27,677 nt of DNA from Ruminococcus sp. (GTDB lineage Bacteria; Bacillota; Clostridia; Oscillospirales; Ruminococcaceae). The stretch lies in assembly GCA_014799765.1 (NCBI GenBank), contig JAAVHK010000149.1, positions 1 to 27,677 of the forward strand. The letters are read 5' to 3'. Of the stretch, positions 7,848 to 15,813 are shown piece after piece (the stretch's first letter is position 1; each line of letters opens with the position of its first letter). Below the pieces are notes generated by a model that had not been told where the DNA came from, ran no database searches, and worked only from the letters and a program-made list of their open reading frames with translations. Made by a program: the position numbers and the translations under genes.

Positions 7848-9170
7848 TCAATCCCTTTCTTTAAATATAATATTGCCTTTTTCGTCTATGTCCGGAACAG
7901 GTGAATTATAATGAATATTGGCATTCTGAACCTCAGAATTTCCGAAAACAAAGTATATTTTCTGCCACTGTTTCGGAGTACCGCCGTAATAAACCTGTAA
8001 ATTATCCGTTCCGAAAAAATAGAACGTTTTCAGCGAAACCATTTCCAAAGTTGACGGAAGATATATTTTTTCAATATTTTTACAAACCGCAAAAGCATAT
8101 TGATATATTTTTTTTACGCCTTCGGAAATTACAATATTTTTCAGGTATGTACTTGAGTTAAAAGCATCAGGATTAATATTTTCCACGCCAGACGGAACTA
8201 TATAATTTTCATCTTTCTTTTTATGAGTATATATGTAAAGTTCTGTACCGTCCCTTGAAAAAAGCACATCATCAATTAATTTAAAATATTTATTATCTTC
8301 ACTTATTGTAATCTTGTCGCCGATTCTGTCCTTAAAATCTTCAATATCACTAAAACCTTTTACATCAATTCTGTTTATCTGGTCAGGAATTATAAAATTA
8401 TCTGTTTTACCCTCTATATATTCAAGCAAATAACCCTGTTCGTCCTCATCATATTCATAATATACTTTGGCAGTACCGCTTGTATAACTATTTGGCTTTA
8501 CGGCATAAAATCCGCTCTGCATATATGAGTGCCAGAAGATTTCCGCCGTTGCAAAGCCTGTCTTTTCGAGAAGTCCGAGATGTTCGGCGATATTCAGCGG
8601 AAAATATTCCACATTATATCTTGCCGAATGTGCCTTTACTTCCTCATGATTACGTCCGGCATTAATTCCGAACTCCTCTACACGTTTCAGAATAATATTC
8701 TTTCCAGTTTCGGAAAAAGGGGCGGTATTTTCCGTATATATGAATATCCCACCGGATTTCAATGCCTTATAACAGTTCATAACCGCACGTTCACGCATTT
8801 CACGATTGAAATAGTGATGCGACTGTATCGCAACTACAATATCAAATTTTTCTGTATAGTCGAGGCTCTCCGAACCTATACACCGGAATATACAGTTTCT
8901 GTCACGGAGTTTATCTTGTGCATCTGATAACATTTTCTCCGACGGGTCACACAAAACCATTTCCGATATTCTGAGTTCTTCGTATGCCCTTACCGCAAAA
9001 CTACCGCTTCCGCAACCTGTATCAAGTACACTGAACGTCTTTTCTTTATTCTGTGCGTAATATGTACGTATAACGTCAAAAATCTGATTGTATATCTCGT
9101 CATAGAACGGTATTACTTTTCTTACGTTATCGTCGTACTGACTTACATTAAATGCTGATTTGTTATCCAT
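7848..9170 (-). CDS. SAM-dependent methyltransferase fused to BspA-like leucine-rich repeats
   Basis: 440 aa. Residues 1-224 are a class I methyltransferase: motif I VLDTGCGSGSF (48-58), the acidic strand end MVLCDP (70-75), VVAIQSHHYF (111-120) and ALKSGGIFIYTEN. After a short linker, residues about 255-410 form LRR_5/BspA-type repeats (YIVPSGVENINPDAF, IVISEGVKKIYQYAF, IYLPSTLEMVSLKTF), ending near YYGGTPKQWQKI. LRR_5 domains are usually on secreted or surface proteins, but no signal peptide is present, so this one is cytoplasmic. The repeats probably bind a partner or substrate. ATG 9170 has an excellent AAAGGAGG SD. The gene begins a four-gene minus-strand cluster and sits directly behind a terminator-like hairpin at 9190-9237. 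Confidence 0.87.
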   Translation of the reverse strand: MDNKSAFNVSQYDDNVRKVIPFYDEIYNQIFDVIRTYYAQNKEKTFSVLDTGCGSGSFAVRAYEELRISEMVLCDPSEKMLSDAQDKLRDRNCIFRCIGSESLDYTEKFDIVVAIQSHHYFNREMRERAVMNCYKALKSGGIFIYTENTAPFSETGKNIILKRVEEFGINAGRNHEEVKAHSARYNVEYFPLNIAEHLGLLEKTGFATAEIFWHSYMQSGFYAVKPNSYTSGTAKVYYEYDEDEQGYLLEYIEGKTDNFIIPDQINRIDVKGFSDIEDFKDRIGDKITISEDNKYFKLIDDVLFSRDGTELYIYTHKKKDENYIVPSGVENINPDAFNSSTYLKNIVISEGVKKIYQYAFAVCKNIEKIYLPSTLEMVSLKTFYFFGTDNLQVYYGGTPKQWQKIYFVFGNSEVQNANIHYNSPVPDIDEKGNIIFKERD

Positions 9171-9189
9171 AATTGAAACCTCCTTTCTA

Positions 9190-9237
9190 TAAAAAAATTC
9201 CGGTTTACTGTTGACTATAATTCAAAAATAAACCGGA
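9190..9237 (-). terminator. Intrinsic terminator or attenuator ahead of the transferase cluster
   Basis: A 9-bp stem (TCCGGTTTA at 9199-9207 with TAAACCGGA at 9229-9237) followed on the minus strand by a run of seven T. It ends the PFL transcript or acts as an attenuator, because the methyltransferase SD follows within a few bases and no convincing promoter is visible between. Confidence 0.7.
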
Positions 9238-9243
9238 TTTAAA

Positions 9244-9603
9244 TTAATATTCGTCTGCACTGAAATCTGTATAGTCTTTTATAAAATATTCTGTCAGCTT
9301 ATTTCGTGAATGACAGTATTCAGTTTCTATACCGTCGTTTTTAAGACTTTCAAGCCATTCCCAGTCAATCATACAGCCGACGTCCATATTTATACCGTAC
9401 TTTGCCTTTTCTATCAAGGGAATATCAGTTTTATCACCGATACAGAAAAGATAACCACACAAAAGCCTTATATATTCCGAACTTCCCTCCTGATAGTTTT
9501 CAATTTCAGTTTCAAGCAGACTTATTATTTCATGTTTTGGAATTTTTTCAAAGTCAAAACCGTATTTCTTTATAAGTTTTTCGGCTCTCTGCAAATTTTT
9601 CAT
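9244..9603 (-). CDS. Small hypothetical protein, helical
   Basis: 119 aa from ATG 9603 (MKNLQRAEKLIKKYG). A longer reading from GTG 9651 would run inside the PFL gene and has no SD. The protein is acidic and helix-rich, with a motif GYLFCIGDKTDIPLIEKAKY and INMDVGCMIDWEWLESL. There is no signal peptide and no membrane segment. I do not recognise the family; HEAT-like or immunity-like small proteins have similar texture, but that is only an impression. The ATG lies 4 nt after the PFL stop with no clear SD, which suggests translational coupling. The terminator-like hairpin at 9190-9237 follows. Confidence 0.6.
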   Translation of the reverse strand: MKNLQRAEKLIKKYGFDFEKIPKHEIISLLETEIENYQEGSSEYIRLLCGYLFCIGDKTDIPLIEKAKYGINMDVGCMIDWEWLESLKNDGIETEYCHSRNKLTEYFIKDYTDFSADEY

Positions 9604-9607
9604 AAAA

Positions 9608-10966
9608 TCAGTTTTTAAGGCTCTGCATTGGAGCAGGTATTCTGCCACCACGATTTATAAATTTCGCCGGTGATTTATCACGGACAGGCATTACAGGACC
9701 GCTTCCGAGAAGTCCGCCAAATTCAAGCATTTCGCCCTCTTTTTTATTGATAGCAGGTATGAGACGTACAGCAGTAGTTTTTGAATTTACCATGCCTATG
9801 GCTGCCTCGTCGGCTATGATTGCGGAAATTGTTTCCGATGTTATATCCCCCGGAACTACTATCATGTCAAGACCTACTGAACATACAGCAGTCATAGCCT
9901 CTAACTTTTCGAGGCTCAGAACTCCGGCTATAGTAGCATCTATCATGCCCGCATCTTCCGAAACCGGTATAAATGCTCCGGAAAGTCCGCCAACCGTCGA
10001 AGATGCCATAACTCCGCCTTTTTTGACGGCATCATTCAGCATTGCAAGACAAGCTGTCGTACCGTGTGTGCCACACATTTCAAGACCCATTTCTTCTAAA
10101 ATATGTGCTACACTGTCGCCGATTGCAGGAGTAGGTGCAAGTGAAAGGTCAACAATTCCGAAAGGTACACCAAGTTCCTTTGAAGCACGTGAACCTACTA
10201 ACTGTCCCATACGGGTTATCTTGAATGCTGTCTTCTTGATGATGTCGGCGAGTTCATTTATGGAAGCATCCGGATATTTCGCCAGTGCGGAGCGTACTAC
10301 CCCCGGACCTGACACACCGACGTGTATTTCACAATCAGGCTCGCCTACTCCGTGAAATGCTCCTGCCATAAACGGATTATCTTCAACGGCGTTACAGAAT
10401 ACAACCAGTTTTGCAGGTCCTATACAGTCACGGTCTGCGGTTCGTTCGGCGGATTGCTTTACAATCTGACCCATTAATTTTACAGCGTCCATATTTATAC
10501 CGGATTTTGTAGAACCTATATTCACAGAAGAACATATATTCTGTGTGACGTCAAGAGCTTCCGGAATGGACTGTATCAATGCCATATCACCGGCACTGAA
10601 TCCCTTATGGACAAGTGCGGAATATCCGCCTATGAAGTTTACTCCGCACGTATCGGCACAACGTTGTAAAGCCTTTGCGAATTTGACGGGGTTCTGATTC
10701 GGACAGGCTCCGCATAACATAGCTATCGGAGTTACAGAAATTCTCTTGTTTATAATCGGTATTCCGTATTCCTTTTCAATCTGCTGTCCTACCGGTACAA
10801 GCCTTTCAGCATGACGGACTATTTTTTCATAGACCTTATCGCAAGCCTTGTCTATATCGGTGTCGATACAGTCAAGAAGAGATATTCCCATAGTTATTGT
10901 ACGTATATCAAGACATTCGTCCTGAATCATTCTTATAGTTTCGAGTATATCGTATACATTAAGCAT
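9608..10966 (-). CDS. PFL family protein (UPF0210/DUF711)
   Basis: 452 aa from ATG 10966 (MLNVYDILETIRMIQ), the normal family length. An upstream extension to 11113 overlaps the ACT gene out of register and is unlikely. Landmarks include TMGISLLDC, NKRISVTPIAMLCG, GGYSALVHKGFS, CGTHGTTACLAML, VGLDMIVVPGD and FINRGGRIPAPMQSLKN at the C-terminus. The family resembles a glycyl-radical-enzyme-like fold by name only; its reaction is unknown. The SD is GGAGG 8 nt before the ATG. It follows the ACT-domain gene by 16 bp, the conserved gene pair seen in many Firmicutes, which suggests that the small ACT protein controls or partners it. Confidence 0.93.
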   Translation of the reverse strand: MLNVYDILETIRMIQDECLDIRTITMGISLLDCIDTDIDKACDKVYEKIVRHAERLVPVGQQIEKEYGIPIINKRISVTPIAMLCGACPNQNPVKFAKALQRCADTCGVNFIGGYSALVHKGFSAGDMALIQSIPEALDVTQNICSSVNIGSTKSGINMDAVKLMGQIVKQSAERTADRDCIGPAKLVVFCNAVEDNPFMAGAFHGVGEPDCEIHVGVSGPGVVRSALAKYPDASINELADIIKKTAFKITRMGQLVGSRASKELGVPFGIVDLSLAPTPAIGDSVAHILEEMGLEMCGTHGTTACLAMLNDAVKKGGVMASSTVGGLSGAFIPVSEDAGMIDATIAGVLSLEKLEAMTAVCSVGLDMIVVPGDITSETISAIIADEAAIGMVNSKTTAVRLIPAINKKEGEMLEFGGLLGSGPVMPVRDKSPAKFINRGGRIPAPMQSLKN

Positions 10967-10982
10967 TGAAAATACCTCCGGT

Positions 10983-11252
10983 TCAGATGCTGTGCATTGA
11001 GTTGAAAATATCCTCATGCATTGTATGGATTGATAATCCGAGTTCTTTTCCGAGTGTGTCCATTTTGTCAACGAGTGCGGAGAAGTCACCGGACATTTCT
11101 GTGATGTCCGCAAGCATAATCATTGCAAACATATCCTGAAGTACACTCTGTGTAACCTCCAGTACGTTCGCATGAAATTCCGCACATATGCCAGATACTT
11201 TATGGAGTATGCCGACATTGTCCTTGCCTATTACAGTTATAACTGCTCTCAT
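10983..11252 (-). CDS. ACT domain protein (UPF0237)
   Basis: 89 aa, a single ACT domain: MRAVITVIGKDNVGILHKVS, then VLEVTQSVLQDMFAMIMLAD. This length and motif match UPF0237 proteins related to the GcvR N-terminus. ACT domains bind amino acids or similar small ligands. The gene is first in the transcript with the PFL gene. ATG 11252 has an AAGGAGG SD, and the promoter is at 11289-11317. Confidence 0.92.
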   Translation of the reverse strand: MRAVITVIGKDNVGILHKVSGICAEFHANVLEVTQSVLQDMFAMIMLADITEMSGDFSALVDKMDTLGKELGLSIHTMHEDIFNSMHSI

Positions 11253-11288
11253 ATTAAAAAAACCTCCTTGAAATTTATGGATAATATC

Positions 11289-11317
11289 ATTATATCACAT
11301 ATCACGGAAAATAGCAA
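11289..11317 (-). promoter_or_regulatory. Promoter of the ACT-PFL operon
   Basis: On the minus strand, TTGCTA (11312-11317), a 17-bp spacer ending TGA (extended -10), then TATAAT (11289-11294). It is back-to-back with the histidinol-phosphatase promoter. Confidence 0.75.
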
Positions 11318-11332
11318 TACCAAAAAAATAAC

Positions 11333-11361
11333 TTGCATAATGTTCCGGAATATGATATAAT
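11333..11361 (+). promoter_or_regulatory. Promoter of the histidinol-phosphatase cluster
   Basis: TTGCAT (11333-11338), a 17-bp spacer ending TGA, then TATAAT (11356-11361). The ATG is at 11393. The -35 boxes of the two divergent promoters are 15 bp apart, so a regulator bound there could affect both. Confidence 0.78.
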
Positions 11362-11392
11362 ATTAAGGTCACAGAAAGGAGTTGACTATATC

Positions 11393-12238
11393 ATGAATAT
11401 TATTGACTGTCATACACATACACAGTTTTCTATGGATTCCGAAGCCGATATAGACTTATGCATAAAAAAAGCTATGAATATGGGACTTTCAGCCTATGCC
11501 ATTACAGACCATTGCGAATGCAGTTCATGGTATCCGGAAAATCACTACTCCGAAAAGGATAACATTGATTATTTCAATTATCAAAAGGATTTCAATAACT
11601 CACTTGATGCCATTACAGAACGCAAGGAAATGTACAAAAATTTCAATCTGATATGCGGTATTGAAATGGGTCAGGCTACTCAAGATATTGAAGTTGCAAA
11701 AAAAATTGTTTCCGACAAGAGACTTGATTTCATAATAGGCTCTATGCACCAGTTAAGAAATGAAAAGGATTTCTATTATATAGATTATGAAAATATGTCA
11801 ATGGATAGTATATATAATCTGCTTGAAAGATATTTCACTGAAATATACGAACTCTGCAAAATGAACTGTTTCGACGTTCTGGGACATCTTACATACTGCC
11901 TGCGTTATATGAAGTGCAGAAACAATATAAATCCCGACATAAGCCGTTTTGACGACATCATAGCAGAAAGTTTCCGCCTGCTCGCATATAACGGTAAAGG
12001 CATTGAAATAAATACTTCCGGAATACGTCAGGGGTTCGGAGATTCTTTCCCGTCGGAAAAATACGTCCGTTTATTTAAGGATATGGGCGGTGAAATTATT
12101 TCCGTCGGTTCGGACGCACACACCGTCGGGGACATCGGGAAAGATATATCTTCCGCACTCGAAACCGCTAAGGCGGTGGGGTTCACCCACCTGTGCTATT
12201 TCAAGAAACGCAAACCATACTTTATTAACATAGATTAA
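11393..12238 (+). CDS. hisJ: Histidinol-phosphatase, PHP family (HisJ-like)
   Basis: 281 aa from ATG 11393, with GGAG upstream; an in-frame ATG at 11333 overlaps the promoter and is rejected. PHP metal motifs are all present: DCHTHTQFSMD (residues 5-15), AITDHCECS, CGIEMG, IIGSMHQL and SVGSDAHTVGDIG near the C-terminus. HisJ removes phosphate from L-histidinol phosphate in histidine synthesis. No other his genes are nearby, so another phosphoester substrate is possible. The Lrp-type regulator follows 24 nt later. Confidence 0.88.
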   Translation: MNIIDCHTHTQFSMDSEADIDLCIKKAMNMGLSAYAITDHCECSSWYPENHYSEKDNIDYFNYQKDFNNSLDAITERKEMYKNFNLICGIEMGQATQDIEVAKKIVSDKRLDFIIGSMHQLRNEKDFYYIDYENMSMDSIYNLLERYFTEIYELCKMNCFDVLGHLTYCLRYMKCRNNINPDISRFDDIIAESFRLLAYNGKGIEINTSGIRQGFGDSFPSEKYVRLFKDMGGEIISVGSDAHTVGDIGKDISSALETAKAVGFTHLCYFKKRKPYFINID

Positions 12239-12262
12239 TTTTATCGAAAGGAATTTTTTATT

Positions 12263-12736
12263 ATGACTGATATTGTTAAAATCTTACAACAGAATGCAAG
12301 AATTTCAGATACGCAACTCGGTGAGATTCTCGGAATAAGTCCGGAGCAGGCTTCCGCAGAAATAAAACGTCTCGAAGATGAGGGCGTTATAAAAGGTTAC
12401 AGCGTAATCGTCGACGACGAATTATACGACAATTCCACGGTATACGCTACAATAGAATTAAAAGTCGCTCCGCAACGTGACTGCGGTTTCGACGATATTG
12501 CTAAAACTATCATGATGTATGACGAAGTCGAAAGCGTAAGCCTTATGTCAGGAGCTTATGACCTCGCCGTTGAAGTAAAGGGAAATAACCTCAAGGACGT
12601 GGCACTTTTCGTATCGGAAAGGCTCTCAACTATAGAAGGTGTTCTTTCCACGGCTACACACTTTATTCTGAAAAAATACAAGGAAAAAGGTATCTTCATT
12701 GACCGTGAGGAAAATGACGAAAGGGGTCTGTGTTAA
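12263..12736 (+). CDS. Lrp/AsnC-family transcriptional regulator
   Basis: 157 aa. An N-terminal winged helix-turn-helix (residues about 3-50: ILQQNARISDTQLGEILG, then IKRLEDEGVIKGYSV) is followed by a RAM/Lrp ligand domain (about 62-140, including VESVSLMSGAYDLAVEV). It probably senses an amino acid and regulates the adjacent aminotransferase. SD AAAGGAA lies before ATG 12263. Its TAA stop overlaps the aminotransferase ATG by one base, the usual arrangement of this regulator-enzyme pair in Firmicutes. Confidence 0.93.
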   Translation: MTDIVKILQQNARISDTQLGEILGISPEQASAEIKRLEDEGVIKGYSVIVDDELYDNSTVYATIELKVAPQRDCGFDDIAKTIMMYDEVESVSLMSGAYDLAVEVKGNNLKDVALFVSERLSTIEGVLSTATHFILKKYKEKGIFIDREENDERGLC

Positions 12737-13923
12737 TGATAGATTACGACAAAATACTTTCCGGAAAAGTAAAGAAAATGAAACCTTCCGGAATACGTAA
12801 ATTTTTCGATATTGCCGGTACTATGGAGGGCGTTATAAGTCTTGGTGTGGGCGAACCGGATTTTTCAACGCCGTGGATTATAAGAAAAACTGCTATTCAG
12901 GTACTCGAACGCAAACATATTATATATGGTGCAAACAAGGGTATCGAACCGCTTCGTAAGGCTATAAGTCAGCGTATCATGAAAAAACACGGTATTGAAT
13001 ACGATTCCGAAAATGAAGTAATAGTTACTGTCGGTGGCTCTGAGGGTATTGACCTCGCTATTCGTGGAATCGTTGACCCTGGTGACGAAGTTCTTGTTGT
13101 AGAACCCTGTTTTGTATGTTATGCACCACTCGTGGAGCTGGTAGGCGGTGTTGCCGTACCCGTACCGACGAAAATTGAAAATAATTTCAAACTGACTGTC
13201 GACGACTTCAAGGACAAAATTACTGACCGTACCAAAATGATTATTATGCCTTTCCCGAATAATCCGACAGGTGCTATTATGACCCGTGAAGACCTTGAAC
13301 CTATTGCCGAATTTCTTAAAAATACAAATATAATGGTACTTTCCGACGAGATATACTCCGAACTTACATACGGAAGAAAACACTTCTCAATAATCGAACT
13401 CGACGGCATGAGGGAACGCACTATTTATGTGAATGGTTTTTCAAAGGCATACGCTATGACAGGCTGGCGTTTAGGATACGTGACCGCACCCGAACCCATT
13501 ATATCTCAGATTGCTAAAATACATCAGTACGGTATTATGTGCAGTCCGTATATAAGTCAGAACGCTGCCGTAGAAGCTCTCAATTCGTGCGATACTGAAA
13601 TTGTCAAAATGCGTGACGAATACGATACACGTCGGCGGTATCTCGTCAACGAGTTTAACAGAATAGGTCTGACGTGTTTCAATCCGGAAGGTGCTTTTTA
13701 TGCTTTTCCGTGCATAAAGAGTACAGGACTTTCAAGCGAAGATTTCTGTGAACGTCTGCTCTATGAAGAAAAAGTAGCCGTAGTCCCCGGAAGTGCTTTC
13801 GGTGACAGCGGTGAGGGTTATATACGTATTTCCTATGCTTATTCACTCAAACATCTTATGGAGGCTATGAAACGTATTGAAAAATTCGTTGAAAAACTGA
13901 AAGGTGAAAATCATGAAAATTAA
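12736..13923 (+). CDS. Class I/II PLP-dependent aminotransferase
   Basis: 395 aa from ATG 12736. GTG at 12730 is in frame but gives poorer SD spacing than AAAGGGG to the ATG. Fold type I aminotransferase motifs: SLGVGEPDFSTP (substrate side), GANKGIEPLRKAI, NNPTGAIM, SDEIYSEL, and the PLP lysine in FSKAYAMTGWRLGY. The final motif is GEGYIRISYA with the substrate-carboxylate Arg. It is probably an aspartate, alanine or aromatic aminotransferase; specificity cannot be set. It overlaps ispE by 11 nt. Confidence 0.93.
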   Translation: MIDYDKILSGKVKKMKPSGIRKFFDIAGTMEGVISLGVGEPDFSTPWIIRKTAIQVLERKHIIYGANKGIEPLRKAISQRIMKKHGIEYDSENEVIVTVGGSEGIDLAIRGIVDPGDEVLVVEPCFVCYAPLVELVGGVAVPVPTKIENNFKLTVDDFKDKITDRTKMIIMPFPNNPTGAIMTREDLEPIAEFLKNTNIMVLSDEIYSELTYGRKHFSIIELDGMRERTIYVNGFSKAYAMTGWRLGYVTAPEPIISQIAKIHQYGIMCSPYISQNAAVEALNSCDTEIVKMRDEYDTRRRYLVNEFNRIGLTCFNPEGAFYAFPCIKSTGLSSEDFCERLLYEEKVAVVPGSAFGDSGEGYIRISYAYSLKHLMEAMKRIEKFVEKLKGENHEN

Positions 13924-14791
13924 GTCTCCGGCAAAAATAAACCTCGCACTTGACGTCACCGGAAAACTTGATAACGGTTATCACTCCATTGAAAGCGTTT
14001 TCCAGACCGTAAGCATTTACGACGAAATAACCGTTGAATTAACAGATTCCGGAATTGCACTGACGTGCGAAGTTCCCGAAGAGTTCCGGACTTCAGACCC
14101 CATACCATGCGACGAAAGAAATATTGCCTACAAATCCGCACGGAAATTTTTCGATGACAATAATCTTGATATAGGTTGCAGAATACATATTAAAAAGGGT
14201 ATTCCGTCGCAAGCCGGTATGGGTGGTGGAAGTTCTGATTCTGCCGGTGTTCTGTATTGTCTTTCAAAGCTGACCGGCAAGGAAATTATTTCTCCTGAAA
14301 AATCAGGGGCGGACGTTCCTTTCTTCCTGACCGGTGGTACAGCTTACGTATCGGGGATAGGTGAAAAAATAACTCCGATTGCTGATTATTCGGGATATTT
14401 TGTCATTGCAAAGGGCAGACAAGGTGTTTCAACAGCGGAGGCTTACAGAAAAATTGACTCCCTTGTAAATCCTGTACATCCACCGGTGAGTAAACTTGTT
14501 GAGGCTATCGGAAATTCCCCCGAAAATGCGTATAAATATTTCGGAAATATCTTTGAAGATGCCATACAACTCGACGAAGTAAACACTATAAAATCCGTTA
14601 TGCTTGAATGTAATGCACGTTCAGCGGTAATGACCGGTAGTGGTTCAGCGGTTTTCGGATTTTTCGGAAATAGTTATCATGAATCTGTGGACAATGCGGA
14701 ATATTGTGCAAAAAAACTTTTATGGGCAGGTTTCTATGCAAGAGTATGTACATCTGTAAATAAATCATTTATAGAAATATGGGGAAAATAA
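13913..14791 (+). CDS. ispE: 4-diphosphocytidyl-2-C-methyl-D-erythritol kinase
   Basis: 292 aa from ATG 13913, with AAAGGTG at good spacing; an in-frame GTG at 13904 lies within that SD. IspE phosphorylates CDP-ME in the MEP isoprenoid pathway. GHMP kinase motifs are present: KSPAKINLALDVTGKLDNGYH (catalytic-side Lys and substrate His), the ATP loop GIPSQAGMGGGSSDSAG, GADVPFF, and MTGSGSAVFG at the C-terminal motif III. The segment between the ATP loop and GADVPFF is about six residues shorter than in E. coli IspE. It is embedded in an operon with an aminotransferase upstream and a lipoprotein one base downstream. Confidence 0.94.
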   Translation: MKIKSPAKINLALDVTGKLDNGYHSIESVFQTVSIYDEITVELTDSGIALTCEVPEEFRTSDPIPCDERNIAYKSARKFFDDNNLDIGCRIHIKKGIPSQAGMGGGSSDSAGVLYCLSKLTGKEIISPEKSGADVPFFLTGGTAYVSGIGEKITPIADYSGYFVIAKGRQGVSTAEAYRKIDSLVNPVHPPVSKLVEAIGNSPENAYKYFGNIFEDAIQLDEVNTIKSVMLECNARSAVMTGSGSAVFGFFGNSYHESVDNAEYCAKKLLWAGFYARVCTSVNKSFIEIWGK

Positions 14792-14792
14792 A

Positions 14793-15311
14793 ATGAAAAA
14801 ATCTATAAAAACTGCAAGTAATATTATTTCACTTGTATCAGTGTTTGGCTTATCTGCTTGCGGAAATACAACAACATCTGAAATCATTTCATCAGAAATT
14901 GAAATAACCTGTCCTTTTGCAGATTATACTTTCAGTCCTGTTCGTGTCACATCACCTGCGTATGCACCTTATCTGTTAGAAGTTGAGGAGCAGACCGCAA
15001 GTCAATTATATGATGCGTTTGTAAATGCTTCGTGGGAATTGATTCCGTCTGATACTACGTACCCTGACGGTGAATCGTTTCATATGTTCGTTTACAACAA
15101 TGGACAGCCATTTACACTGGTTTTCTACGGAGATTATACTGTTGAATATGAATACGAAAATACAACAGAAAGATATAAGATTGACGATACAATTTATAAA
15201 ATGGCACATGATACTGCCAACCCTGCTAACCTTGGTGATATAGTTGATACATTGATTTGGTGTGAGTCGGAATTTCTTACAAATGAAAAGGTCTGGAATG
15301 AACATGAATAG
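14793..15311 (+). CDS. Predicted lipoprotein of unknown function
   Basis: 172 aa. The N-terminus MKKSIKTASNIISLVSVFGLSACG is a lipoprotein signal peptide with lipobox LSAC. The mature part contains ASQLYDAFVNASWELIP and a beta-rich stretch PFTLVFYGDYTVEYEYEN. No family is recognised. ATG 14793 is one base past the ispE stop with only weak SD-like purines (GGGAAAA), implying coupling. It overlaps the next gene by 14 nt. Codon texture is more AT-rich than ispE, hinting at accessory genes appended to a housekeeping operon. Confidence 0.75.
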   Translation: MKKSIKTASNIISLVSVFGLSACGNTTTSEIISSEIEITCPFADYTFSPVRVTSPAYAPYLLEVEEQTASQLYDAFVNASWELIPSDTTYPDGESFHMFVYNNGQPFTLVFYGDYTVEYEYENTTERYKIDDTIYKMAHDTANPANLGDIVDTLIWCESEFLTNEKVWNEHE

Positions 15312-15789
15312 TATAAACAATATAATTTCCGACTTTATTGCTGAATTGAATAATATTGACTGGTTTTCAAAATGTGGTACTCCGGACAATCAATATATTG
15401 TAATATATTCGATTTTTGAAGCATTTGATAATTACAATGATAAATACTTCAAAGTATGGGATTATCATATTACACAACTGGAGCTTGAAGCACAGAACGT
15501 CATAGGCGACGAAAAAATTGATTATATATTTTCAAGTATATCGTCAGCAATCGGAGAAACTTTATGGACTAAATGGTGTTTATTTACAGACCGACAAAAT
15601 TTATATGAAGAAACAGGTCTTGAAAATGAAATACTCGATATGGTAAAAAGAGATTTAGCTTGGATTTTTATTGAAAAATATCTGAAAAAAGAAAGTTTCT
15701 TTTCTGCTTTAATGCTTATCTATCAGAACGGACGTTTTCCATGTTCGTGGGACGGTGAATATCCTGACGGTAAAGCAATTGTTTTATGA
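15298..15789 (+). CDS. Small cytosolic protein of unknown function, immunity-protein-like C-terminus
   Basis: 163 aa from ATG 15298 (MNMNSINNIISDFIAEL), chosen because AAAAGG lies 6 nt upstream; ATG 15304 is an alternative. It is acidic and helix-rich, with no signal or membrane segment. The C-terminus, IYQNGRFPCSWDGEYPDGKAIVL, resembles the NG-PCGW-G-YP-GK-IVY ending I associate with small proteins found beside polymorphic toxins, often called immunity-like. That is recollection, not proof. No toxin is in the window. The gene overlaps the lipoprotein gene. Confidence 0.65.
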   Translation: MNMNSINNIISDFIAELNNIDWFSKCGTPDNQYIVIYSIFEAFDNYNDKYFKVWDYHITQLELEAQNVIGDEKIDYIFSSISSAIGETLWTKWCLFTDRQNLYEETGLENEILDMVKRDLAWIFIEKYLKKESFFSALMLIYQNGRFPCSWDGEYPDGKAIVL

Positions 15790-15813
15790 AAAATAATATA
15801 GAGGATTTCAATT

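Noticed and set aside
9747..10355. 202-codon plus-strand frame
   Set aside because: It lies fully antisense to the conserved PFL gene; open only because of that gene's codon usage.
10967..11113. N-terminal extension of the PFL protein to 501 aa
   Set aside because: The extra residues overlap the ACT gene in another frame; ATG 10966 has a strong SD and gives the normal family length.
12865..13421. Minus-strand frames opposite the aminotransferase
   Set aside because: Antisense shadows with no SD and no recognisable protein features.
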